The position numbers and the translations under genes are program-made. Below are positions 1-9,198 of a stretch of 10,475 bases of DNA, piece after piece. The notes under the pieces are model-generated. The model searched no databases and had not been told where the DNA came from. It saw only the letters and a program-made list of their open reading frames with translations. The number at the start of each line of letters is the position of its first letter. Position 1 is the stretch's first letter. The stretch spans positions 1 to 10,475 of the forward strand of contig FLMG01003605.1 in the NCBI GenBank assembly GCA_900088475.1, read 5' to 3'. Source of the DNA: Hyphochytrium catenoides (taxonomy: Eukaryota; Sar; Hyphochytriomycetes; Hyphochytriales; Hyphochytriaceae).

Positions 1-20
1 CGGGGCAGTGCGGGTAGCAG

Positions 21-86
21 GAAGGTCCGTACAGCGGAAGCCTCACCAACGAGGATGAGCTCAGTGACCTGCCTCTTCACTTTTGA
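21..86 (+). CDS. Possible 3'-terminal exon of an upstream gene (unidentified)
   Basis: Just after an acceptor-like TAGCAG (15-20) a reading frame stays open for 21 codons and stops at TGA 84-86. Its predicted tail is acidic and then hydrophobic (...NEDELSDLPLHF). In the same frame a TAG lies at 15-17, so if the stretch is coding it must begin at an intron boundary. It lies 77 bases upstream of the protease start, which matches the tight gene packing elsewhere in the window. I do not recognise the peptide. It could equally be chance open frame in the 5' flank of the protease gene. Confidence 0.3.
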   Translation, partial: EGPYSGSLTNEDELSDLPLHF

Positions 87-163
87 TAGAACTGAGAACC
101 ATCCAAAGTTTGTGCATTGGCGACGCTACGTGGTCTTAACGTTGACCTGGATATGACAAGAGG

Positions 164-2617
164 ATGATGAGTGCTATGGAGCCAGAGATCGTGAGAAAGG
201 TTCAAAGGGCATCGGTCATTGTCAGGTACCAATGAGAATATGCGCTGGAGCTGAAAGTAGGAGGGTATCCTCTCGATCTGCTCTAACTACTTGGTCGCAG
301 GGTGTCAGGTCCTGACCCTCTCGGAAGCAAACAAGAATCCCAATCCCTCTTCTATTCGATGGATGGCACAGCGGTCCTCGGGGCCTCAGGGCTGTCCCTT
401 AATGACGAAAGAGTTTTGACTATCGCCAGCATTTTTGGTCCTTTCATCGATCAAAGGAAGGCCAGAAAGAATCGCTCCCTTGAAGGCTGCGCACTGATAG
501 AAGGCACAAAGGTTGAGATCAAGTTTTTCTGTACATCAACCAGTGGGCAAGATTATCATAACCCCTGGGTAGAGGCGAGAGTGCTCAGGATAGTCGCCGT
601 GGATGCTTTCCTTTTCGCAGCCGAGAGCCTGCTCGGTAAGGCCTACCACTCTCTATGAAAACAAAGCCATCTAAAAAGAGCAGGACAGGCAAGCAGCTCT
701 ACACGCAGCGGTCAGTCGGGTTCGGGCACATCGCGGTACTTGAGGCCCTAGAGCATAAAGAAAATTTTGCATTCCGACCTCCAGGGATGGCAGTGACCAC
801 TTCTTTACAAGTAAGCAAATCTGAAACTTAGAGAATCCTTTCCGCTGAGAATGTTTGACCTCACCTGACGCAGCTTGCAGAGACTCTGTATGTCTGTTCC
901 TCGCCATTTGGGGTTCTCTCTCCGAATCTTTTGCAGTCCTCGCTCTGCCAGGGAATACTGTCAGGCTTCATCTATGGTGAGGACGGTAGCAAGGTCCGTT
1001 GTCCTTCTCAAACATTTAGCAATATAACTCTCAATCTAAACAATGTCTGCACATGGCTGGGTCCAGGATGAACCACTTTTGATTACGACGGATGCAGCGT
1101 GCCTTAAAGGGTCAGAGGTAAAGTCGGATGCCGGTTCCAGGTACCGCCAGCTTACTCAGAGAGTTTCATGTACAGGGGGCTCCAGTCTTTAAAGGAGATG
1201 GTAGTCTAGTTGGACTCATGGCGCCAAAATTACGGGGCCAGGACGGTGTCATCATCAACTCAGGTTTACAGTTGATGTTTCCAATTAGTAGAATCTGGCC
1301 CGTCCTTGCCGAAGGAAATGCTCATGCTAGGTGGCAGGACCCATTGGATATTAGCAGGCATCAGATACCTCTTTCTCTCCCTTGTCTACAAAATCTTGCG
1401 CTAGTCAAAGTAGGAGAGGCTTGGTGCAGCGGCATCATCCTGGACTCCAGAGGCTATCTGGTCACCAGCGCGCATCTCTTCCGACCCTTTTTGTCGGCGG
1501 AGGCCACGGAACACCTCGAGACTGTAACAGAACCCTCACTTTTCGCCGGCCTCAGGTTGTCTTCTTTTCTCGTCCCAGTCATCTTTATATAAGGGAGCTG
1601 ATCGATATATCTTACGCAGGATCATGGTGCAACCATTCGGCTTCAACAAGGAGAAAACTTTCGGCGGAAAGCTCTGCTTCTGCACTACCGGGTCCCATCC
1701 TTTTGATCTTGCTCTTGTAAGACTGGACGGGAGACCTGTTGTCCCTTCCATTTTCGAGCGCATCTCACCTTCCGCAGCTTTCAGAAGCTTGGAGGGGGAG
1801 CCAGTTATATGTGCTGGATACCCTCTCCTACCTGTCAGGGGCCAGGTGGTCCCAACTCTAACCCGTGGAGTAGTCTCAAAGGCAAAGCCCCAATTAACTT
1901 GCATTTGCGCCATTCTACAACTCGCTCTCACCCATAGCGTGCCCTTAGATCATTTGGCGGCGAGAACCGATAATGCTCCAGACATCGGCTTGCATCCTCC
2001 GAGGACACAGCGGCGGCATGGTTCTCAGCCTACGCACGGTGGGCCAAGTCATCATGGACGTCACCTCTTTCTGTATAAGACCACTCAATCTCACCCTAAT
2101 TTGGTGTTTCTTCCCTAGGGCTCACTATTGGGCATCATCACCAGCAATGCAAAAACAGCTGAAGGGACCCTTCTGCCGCGCCTTAACTTTAGCATTCCTT
2201 CTACGTTCCTGTTACTGCTTGAGCAAGAACTTACAAGGTGTCAAGGTACTGAATGCAAGAACGAATGACGGAAGCCTCAAGCTGACACGCAACACAGAAG
2301 GCTATCGCCTCTTCGATGGCGCCTTGCCCTTAAGTGATGAGGTGTCGAGGACTTTCTGGTCTATGGATGACCTTGGGGATATTTCAACGCGGGAACGTGA
2401 GATAGCTGCGAAGGTCAGATATGATTCGCAAAGTGAGATAGAAAACTTTCTAATTGACTCCTTACGTGTATACTTGTAGATGCAAAGAGTGATTGACTCA
2501 ATCAAGGTGCCGGAGGCGAATGTGACAGGTTTGGCTTTCATGGAGATTCTCTGTTTTGCTTCTCCTGCATGGCCTACTGACACGATATCACCTATAGAAA
2601 CAAAGAGCAAGCTCTAG
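164..2617 (+). CDS. DEG15: Peroxisomal trypsin-like serine protease, Deg15/Tysnd1 family (11 exons)
   Basis: Family role: processing of matrix enzymes inside peroxisomes, including removal of PTS2 presequences. Proposed exons: 164-225, 301-635, 716-810, 874-993, 1067-1117, 1176-1555, 1620-1881, 1949-2038, 2119-2245, 2298-2413, 2480-2617, giving 591 residues. The N-terminal domain carries the family hallmarks SGPDP (near residue 23), VLTIASIFGPF, SSPFGVLSP (about 170-178) and EGAPVF (about 221-226). The trypsin-like domain has a catalytic triad readable as His321 (TSAHLF), Asp377 (FDLALV) and Ser456 (GHSGG), followed by LGIITSN and LNFSIP. The last three codons (2606-2614) encode Ser-Lys-Leu, a PTS1 signal. 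The start is the first ATG after an in-frame TGA at 143-145; ATG codons at 167 and 176 are alternatives. The seventh intron appears to be GC-AG. The fourth donor (GTCCGT) is weak, and the exon 9/10 junction rests on phase and a branch-like GCTGAC. Identity is firm; single splice sites are less so. Confidence 0.92.
1882..1948 (+). other. Probable GC-AG intron in the Deg15 gene
   Basis: The frame through GVVSK (1867-1881) must join the frame of MLQT and GHSGG (from 1949) in phase 0. The only boundary pair that keeps GVVSK, a segment shared with plant and animal homologues, is AAAG|GCAAAG at the 5' end and CCCTTAG at the 3' end. The 67-base length fits the other introns. The one GT alternative, GGA|GTAGTC at 1870, would delete VVSK. 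Confidence 0.65.
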
Positions 2618-2619
2618 GA

Positions 2620-2637
2620 TTCCAGCAGTGGCTGGAA
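2620..2637. terminator. Perfect inverted repeat between two convergent stop codons
   Basis: TTCCAGC (2620-2626), loop AGTG, GCTGGAA (2631-2637). This is a 7-bp stem with a 4-base loop, inside the 30 bases that separate the protease stop (2615-2617) from the polymerase stop (2648-2650). Being symmetric, it would form a similar RNA hairpin in either transcript. A role in 3'-end formation is inference; it has no T-tract and no AATAAA beside it. Confidence 0.35.
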
Positions 2638-2647
2638 CTAAACTACC

Positions 2648-5600
2648 TCAAGTGCAGTCGAGCACTTCGCTGAAGGGTCGCAGTGAACCCCAACGAGGCC
2701 CGCACGAAATATTCACCTTAAAATTGACCTTCCGGAATGATGGAAGAAGGTCCCCTGGTACCTGAAGCATGATCTGTTCCACCAAAGAGGCAACCTTTAG
2801 GAGGTGCTGACGCTCCCGCCGGCACTCAACAATCAGTTCATCGTGAACGTGATGGACAATCTGCGGGCCTTGATCGATTCCAGAAGAATCTTCCCATCCT
2901 TTGAAGAGGGCATGGATTTGTACCATGGCACTCTTAATGATGTCGCTGGCGCTACCTTGAATGACAGAGTTCACAGCCCGGCGTTCTGAGGCTGACCTTT
3001 CGTGGCCGTTGTTCGACATTATATTAGGGAGGTGTCTTCTTCTCCCTGCAATTGTCTGAACAAACCCGTTTCTTCTGGCATGAGAGCGCGTTCGGTCAAT
3101 CCACCTCTTCATTGTTGGGAATTGTTGGAAAATGTTGGCTGTGAGTTGGTTTGCTTGTGCTTTGCTAATGCTTAGGTCCTGAGATAATTTGACCGGGCCA
3201 CATCCATAGATAACGCTCAGGAAAACCTGTAAAGTCACTATCTGTTAGAGATCACCAAACGGCTGCTGTGCCAGCGGGAGTAGGTAACCCTTACCGTTTT
3301 CGCCTCGTCGCGTTGCCGCTTGCTAATTTGCCCAACGTCTCGGTTCAATGTGGAAGCTAGCTGGGCATACACGTCTCCGTCCTGTCTGAAGAGCTGTACT
3401 AGATTTTCATCTGCAGACAGACCTGCCAGGACCCTGATCTCCATCTGACCATAGTCAAAGGATGCGAAGCATCTGCTACCCTCACTAGGGATGACTAAGT
3501 TTCTCAAATTGAGTGATTGACTGGATGCGACTTCAACTGTCTTTGGAAAGGCTTGGATATTTGGACTGGCACAGGCAATACGACCAGTGGAAGTCTGACA
3601 GAGTTTCCAGCTCGGGAAGATTCGTTGAGTAGGGTTAGCGGAGGCTTGGCCTTTCAAAGCATGTGCCAATGGGGTTATGTAGGCATTCAATAGCTTCGAC
3701 AACCGCCTAAACTCCAAGATTGTGCCAATCAAGGGATGCTGCCCTTCCATTGATCGTAGCACCTCTTTGGAGGTGGACGCTCCAGTTTTCCCCACCTTCC
3801 CTTCCAGAGGCTTCAGCTGCAATGTCTCGAAGAGTATATGGCCGACCTCCTTCCAAGATGCCATGTTGAAGTTGCACCCTGTAAGGTTGTAGGCCTGTCT
3901 TTCAACCACACCTATGCTCGACTCTAGGATGGTCCTGAGCTCTACAAGAAGATTTACATCGACAAGAACTCCAGTGTTGTCAAGATGCGCCAGTATTTCC
4001 GCCATGGCCATCTGTTCCTTCAAACAAGACATCTCTTTAAGGCCATTTCGAAAGAGAAGGCATGTTGTTGATTCGTAAATGGAGGCAAGGGACTTGTGGT
4101 TCATGATAAGTCGCTTCAAAAGAGTGGTATGTATGCCAGAGCCAATTGAGGATGGAGTCGGTGTCCCAGAAAGAGCTAGGTTGGCTTCACTTTTGTCAAG
4201 TGCTTCTCTTAGGGTCTCGAATTGCAAGTCGGCGTCCCGGCGGTCAGTGTCCACTATCCAATGGACGATTTTGACATCAAAGCAGTGTTGGACCATCGAA
4301 ACATCTGAAGAAGAGTTGTCCAGTTCGAAAGCTTTCAATAAGCCAGCTGCCTTCAAATACAGATGGGCCTTGAGAATAGGGTGAAGCATGGACTGCAAGT
4401 CGTAGCATATTTTTCTAATCTTGGGACTGCGGAGGAGGGAGAACAGAAAGGTCCAGCACTCCAAGGAATTGAAATATGTATCTCTCGTACAACTCAATTT
4501 GGCTTCTTCTTGGCTGCAACATGGGCAAGGTTGCATGTAGTGTGAGAGCGGAAGGATATAAAGCAGGGAAGGGGCCTGAACAGTACTGAAGGTTGCATAC
4601 AAGTCGGGTCCGCATGAGGTTGGGTGTTTGCTTTTCTTCTCAATGCTGTGGGTTTGAAGGTGTGGAGCATCAATAAAGCTTGCCTCGAACGATGTCTGTT
4701 TGGTCTCTGGGGCCAACATCGACATGAGCATTGGGGTGTCCTCTCTGTTCTCGAGGAACCTTTTAAAGTCCTCCATTCCAGTCCGTGATGTTAAAAGAAT
4801 AACTTCTTTGCTCCAATCTGGATTAGAGGCACCACATAACCCTGGTCGTAACCCTAGTTGCTGATGAATCAGTTGTCTTGGCTCCTGGAAGCTGTTGGCG
4901 GGCTTGAGGTAGTTAGCTGAGCCCATTGAATGCTGGTGAACTCGTGTCCTGCCATGTTGGCTGACGTCAAGCCCATCAGATACAAGTAGGTTAGAGCAAG
5001 GAACTGTTATACGGCCAGTAGACATGCCTTCGTTGCGAGGAGAGAAAGTATGTGAAGATTTCACGCGAACTGGCGAAGGGGGTCGCTGCTGGAGGCCTTG
5101 TGAATGGCTTGAAGAGCTTTTGGTGGAGAGGTCAACACTCATGGTGGTCCCAAACAGTTGCATGGCAAACTTGAACCCCGGTCCACCTGTGTGGAGGGCT
5201 TCGGGATCCGGTTGCACCTCAAGTCTAGGCTTCTTTTGTGACATTCTCTCTGGAGAGCAATTTTTGTCCCGCCAGTTCCTTTCTAGGACATCCAGCGGGA
5301 ATATCGGTAGATGTACAGTCTGAATGCTCTTGTCAGGCGGCCGTAGATAGGGTTGGTCGGATACATTTCCTGTCCTAGTTTAGAAGTAAGCTATCTCGAC
5401 AACAGTGCTACCAGACATTAGCCCTTTTACCATGTGGAAGTTGTTCCGCGGTCCCGGAATCCTAGTTTTGGTAAGAGCTCCCGCTGACAAAGGAACAACA
5501 ACGGTAAAGAAAGCACACGTGATAATGTGAAAGCTTCAGACGACCGAATTAGCAACAAGCCTGACGTTTACCTGCAGCTCGTACGCCTGATTACTCTTTA

Positions 5601-5676
5601 GCAATCTCCACAGTCTGGAAGGCTCGGGGGGTTTTGCGCCTGTATAAGCAAGCGGCCAATGTGCATCGTCCTCCAT
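2648..5676 (-). CDS. POLN: Family A DNA polymerase, nu/theta type, without helicase domain (4 exons)
   Basis: Role: template-directed DNA synthesis in repair or lesion bypass in the nucleus, by family analogy. Exons on the minus strand: 5676-5572, 5483-5431, 5374-3295, 3226-2648; phases agree and the product is 938 residues, close to vertebrate Pol nu (about 900). Residues 1-240 are a Ser-rich, low-complexity region. Residues about 242-440 look like the degenerate 3'-5' exonuclease-like fold, with no visible DxE pair. The polymerase fold runs from about 500: TSTGRIACASPNIQ; motif A DYGQMEIRVLAG with Asp693; O-helix Arg741, Lys745, Tyr753; GRRRHLP; motif C VHDELIVE with Asp875 and Glu876; C-terminal GPRWGSL. 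An aromatic O-helix residue is replaced by Leu749. Motif A has Gly where Ser is common (DYSQ in many relatives). No helicase motifs are visible upstream, which favours nu over theta. The start at 5676 is the first ATG of the most upstream exon I can support; further 5' exons cannot be excluded. Confidence 0.9.
3227..3294 (-). other. Intron interrupting the polymerase O-helix codons, with two in-frame acceptors
   Basis: The donor ACG|GTAAGG (3294) is strong. The acceptor CTTTACAG (ends 3227) gives a 68-base intron with CTAAC upstream and restores the exact spacing from the O-helix Lys to IYG. A second acceptor, CTCTAACAG (ends 3242), gives a 53-base intron in the same frame and would insert five residues (IVTLQ) into the helix. 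The first choice is preferred because of conserved spacing. Confidence 0.75.
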
Positions 5677-6188
5677 GAATTCGGAGACGAGAAAATTTGA
5701 GATTGACTGCAGACACTGATTAGCCGCCAATACCCGTGGAGCTCAAGCTTGGAGACGGCGGAGGGATAGTGAGGACATTGAATACTAGGGGACAGGTATA
5801 GGAGACTCCCACGACTTAGAGAGAAAGCGTTCCCTCTCAATCTCGAATATCTCTTTTAGCCCTGAATCATTTCCGTCACAGTGCCTCGCAATTCGCAAAT
5901 CTTTCGTCAGGCTCCTAAATGAATTGGAGTAGAAGAGAAAAACTGAAAGGATGAAGAAAACCCTGCACACTGACGCCCACAGAGTCAGCGGAAGCAGCTA
6001 GGAAGTGGACTTTCCAGAAGTTGGTAAAAGGGACTCGACGACATTCTTCAATTGTCCTCTAGTGTCGGTAGCGCGGCAGTACACTATTTCCGGCGGGGCA
6101 ATTACCCAGGCAATCGCAGGGGTTAGATAAAAAATCGTATATATATTTAGAGAATTACAGAGCATAAGGTTGAGACGGAGTGGCGAAA
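5677..6188. other. Spacer between Ndc80 3' end and polymerase 5' end
   Basis: Both flanking genes read on the minus strand, so this 512-base stretch should hold the Ndc80 3' UTR and the polymerase promoter and 5' UTR. No gene is supported. Short minus-strand open frames here (5785-5970 and the part of 5998-6243 outside Ndc80) show no recognisable motif and no phase-compatible join to the polymerase first exon. No clear TATA box is seen upstream of 5676. Confidence 0.5.
6126..6156 (-). terminator. A/T-rich 3'-end element candidate for Ndc80
   Basis: About 33 to 63 bases past the Ndc80 stop, the minus strand reads through TAATTCTCTAAATATATATA and then a run of T. This is the most A/T-rich patch in the spacer and would suit a degenerate polyadenylation-efficiency element. 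There is no canonical AATAAA, so the call is tentative. Confidence 0.3.
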
Positions 6189-8668
6189 TCAGGCAAAGCT
6201 CTTGGAGCATTCCTCTGCCATGGCGGTTTTCTTGAGAGTACAATACACTTCGAGGCTCCGTAGCTGAGACTCGATGTGCCCCTTCTCGTCAGTGCAAGTG
6301 AATAGAATTCTTGTAATGGTAGAGCTTAGGAGTTCTTTCTCACGAGTAAAGCGGAGTTTGTTTTCGTGTCGACTATAGCAAGGAGACAATGTCATTTGCG
6401 GAGCTCTCCTCAAACAGGAAAATGAGAGGTTTGTAGGCGTTACCTGGACTTGAGCTGTTGAAGCTCTTCAGTGTTCTGTGTGAGAAGTTGGTCAAGGTCC
6501 TTTCCATCCCTGAGTTCCTGTATTTTCATTTCCATCTCTTCTGTCTCCTCAACCTTCTGGTTTATTGCTTTGTCCAATGCCTGCGGCACTTTGTTAGTGG
6601 ACTACCATAGAGACTACAACCTAACGGCGCAATGTATTTACCTCCTTCTCACGCTTGTAAATGTCCTCCACTCTTCGAAGCTTGTTCTCAAGAATCTTAA
6701 CTTCCTCCTGAACCTCACTGCACTGTTCATGCTGACGCTCAACCTCAGCCTGAAGCTCCAATGATTGGTCTTGTGCGGAATACATTTGCTTCAAAACATG
6801 TTCCTTCACTTGCTCCAGATGAGGCTGATGGCATAAATGTTCGTATTAGTGTCGAGCATGTGGCTAAACATTCTGCCTGACAAGTACCTTGACCGCAACT
6901 TTAAAATCAAGATTCAGTGCCTCTTTGGTACCGGGCCCACTCCGTGGGTTCATCTGAAGCTCAATAACCTTCCCAAATGCATATTTGGCATTAGCCGGAG
7001 CCAACTGCATCTTGGTAGCTTGCGAGTTGTACTGGAACAGAACTCTTTCGAGCTAGCGTATAGGTTAGGCTGATTACTATTAGTAGGGCTCCAAAAGTGC
7101 GGCACGGACCTCTTCGACGGCTTGAGCAATCTTCATTTCAGTATCCCACACGGTCTTCTGAATTTCATCCTTGGTGCCAGCCACAGCTGTTAGCTGATCC
7201 AAGAGTCTAGCTTTCTCTTGTCTGATGTGTTCGACGTCCGCAGCCGATAGCTCCTGATTGTCGATGGTATACTCAAGTGACCGGATCTCCTTTTTCAAGG
7301 TCGCCAACTCGTCCTCTGCATCGACTGGGTGAGTGATAGATAGTATTTTGGCAGAGGTATGGGTCAGGGTAACCTTTCTTCGCTAATTCCAGCTTCCTAT
7401 CTTTGATCTTTTTGATAAGGCCTGACTTGTGGTTTTCAAGTTGAGAAATAAGGCTCTTAAACTTCTCAAGGTCACTTTGATAATCGCGTTTCCTGGCCTG
7501 CAGCTCTGGAATGGAAGACTGTAGCAAACAGTGATCAATACGAGTCACTTTGACAGTGCAACTCAAGAACAGAAGTCTCAACCTTGGCACTTTTAAGGGC
7601 CTCGATTTCTCGTCTGAGGTCCTCGTTTGTGTCTTGAATGGACTTCAGCTCCGAAGCGATAACGCTGTTTCTGCTCTCTGTGAGGGCCGACTGTCAGCAA
7701 CAATGAATAACGAGGAGATCAAGTGTCGTACCAAACTGCTGGACAAGCTCTTCTTCCAGGGCCGCATCTTGCTCGTCATCACCGCTCAGAAAGGTTTGAT
7801 AGGCTTTGCCAAGGTAGTCGAAGAAGAGACGCTCAGTTCCTTCTCCATCGAAGTCCCGCTGCTCGAGTTCATGGAGCTCTGCTTCTTCTGCATACTGCCG
7901 AACGAATGTAAGGCTCAACTTTCGCTACTCGCTAAGTCTGTGGGCAGAAGAAAACATACCAGGAGGAGTTCAATGAGCCAGGTGACAGAGGCAAGAAGGG
8001 CTGGCCAGGTGTGGGGGCTTCCAACGGCAACCAGGGCAGTCTTGCTAATGGCAAACGGGTACCTGTCCGCCAGCTATAACGTCAGAGAGATTATTTACGC
8101 AAGAGAACACGGAGACACTAACCTGAGAGATCGGTATATGGTGATGAATTCTTCCTCAAACTTTTCTCCGAACACATAGTTGGTGTCTACTCGCCTTACC
8201 AAAAACTGAACTATATTATGAAAGTCTTTCTTTGTAGGTCGCGTGAGAAGTTTGGGAGAGATGGCATAGTCATACTGGTGTGAGGAAAGATATTCAATCA
8301 AGCTCCTAATGCAGGCGTTAATGAAGGATTTATCACTCAGAGGCCGGGGATCGGACGTTCTTCCTCCTCCACCGAAGGCGCTTGATCTCCTGTTGGAGGC
8401 AGTTCGTAAGTGCTCCTAGTTCAAGCTATCGTTACATCTTGCCCCACCTTGTGGCACCCACGGAACTCTTGCGCTGCGTTGGCTGGACTGAGAGTCTGCT
8501 ATTGCCACTGGGCTGAATTGAGTGCCTTGGGTTAATAACCTTGCTCGGGCCGAGAGCCATTCCTGGTCGACCAACACGAGCTGGCCCCATTGATTGGCGT
8601 CCCCCACCTAGAGATTGCCGACTGTTCATCTGAGAAGATGAGATCGGTCCAAGGGTAGTTCGCCTCAT
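6189..8668 (-). CDS. NDC80: Kinetochore protein Ndc80/Hec1 (11 exons)
   Basis: Microtubule-binding subunit of the Ndc80 complex (with Nuf2, Spc24, Spc25) at the outer kinetochore. Minus-strand exons: 8668-8448, 8389-8123, 8062-7960, 7894-7732, 7677-7583, 7518-7374, 7324-7110, 7052-6888, 6824-6642, 6580-6444, 6372-6189; all phases agree and give 625 residues, close to human (642). Residues 1-86 are a basic, Ser/Arg-rich tail. The calponin-homology domain starts at DPRPLSDKSFI (87) and includes KFEEEF, YPFAISK and VGSPHTWPALLASVTWL, then DYLGKAYQTFLSGDD. Long coiled coil follows (ELQARKRDYQSDLEKF, IDNQELSAADVEHI). A non-helical stretch at about 420-458 (QLAPANAKYAFGKV to LNLDFKVAVKP) matches the conserved loop region, with more coiled coil to the C-terminus. 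Introns are 49 to 71 bases. The start at 8668 opens a typical Ndc80 tail. Confidence 0.96.
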
Positions 8669-9077
8669 AATTTTTGGTTCACCTCCGTGAGGTCTCTATT
8701 CTCAAGCTCTGGCGCAAAACCTGTTCTAATTCTTATAAAACACCCGCTCGGAAAGCCCTGTTCTAAACTTTGAACACACTGATCTGGATTCAGAGTCCAG
8801 AGATCTGCTCTTGGAGGCTTCTCCCGCGGATGAGAAAGTGGACAAAACTCTCTTCTGAAGCTCCTGCGCTGTTGACAGCGGCGGGTTGCCGCTTGTAGTG
8901 CTTTAAAAGGTCTTTCCCGCATTCCTAAGACTGTGAATAAAGACTTTCTGTCTCTTGCCAAGTTCCTGAAAATTCAAATAACAACGGCTTGAAAGAAACA
9001 ATGAAAGGTTCACTGTAATCTATTGAAGCTTTCCAGTGTTCCATCAAGATCTATCTGCTTCTGATCCTTGCGGCCTC

Positions 9078-9098
9078 TGGACCCTGGACCCTGGACCC
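9078..9098 (+). repeat. Three tandem copies of TGGACCC
   Basis: Perfect head-to-tail heptamers at 9078-9084, 9085-9091 and 9092-9098 in the divergent intergenic region. The period is 7 bp, the same as a second array 80 bases downstream. Confidence 0.9.
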
Positions 9099-9177
9099 AT
9101 CAACGTCCTCCTCCTTCTCATCCCGTCCTTCCTCCTCTCTCCACGCACTTCTGCCATGTTCGCATAGAGTTCTTACG

Positions 9178-9198
9178 CAATGGGCAATGGGCAATGGA
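9178..9198 (+). repeat. Three tandem copies of CAATGGG (last copy CAATGGA)
   Basis: Heptamers at 9178-9184, 9185-9191 and 9192-9198, the third with one change. A near-duplicate pair flanks the array: AGTTCTTACGCAA just before and overlapping it (9169-9180 region) and AGTTCTACGCAA just after (9202-9213). Confidence 0.85.

Noticed and set aside
3239-3294. Stop codon after the polymerase Arg-Asp-Glu-Ala-Lys motif, suggesting a broken polymerase gene
   Set aside because: A strong donor, a branch-like CTAAC and an acceptor join the two halves in phase with exact family spacing, so this is an intron, not a disabling mutation.
4079-4545. Two + strand open frames within the polymerase gene
   Set aside because: They are antisense shadows of the long polymerase exon, with no independent support.
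5785-6243. Two short minus-strand frames between Ndc80 and the polymerase, considered as extra 5' exons of the polymerase
   Set aside because: No donor/acceptor pair joins them to the 5676 exon in phase, and 5998-6243 largely overlaps the Ndc80 end in a different frame.
7550-8179. A 209-codon open frame on the + strand
   Set aside because: It lies antisense to Ndc80 exons and introns, whose conserved protein sequence explains the DNA; the + frame has no recognisable motif.
8734-8740. TATAAAA as a TATA box
   Set aside because: It reads on the + strand about 800 bases from the pirin start, and is only 66 bases from the Ndc80 ATG in the wrong orientation.
8665-8961. A 98-codon minus-strand frame upstream of Ndc80
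   Set aside because: No known motif, overlaps the Ndc80 start in another frame, and probably lies in leader or promoter DNA.
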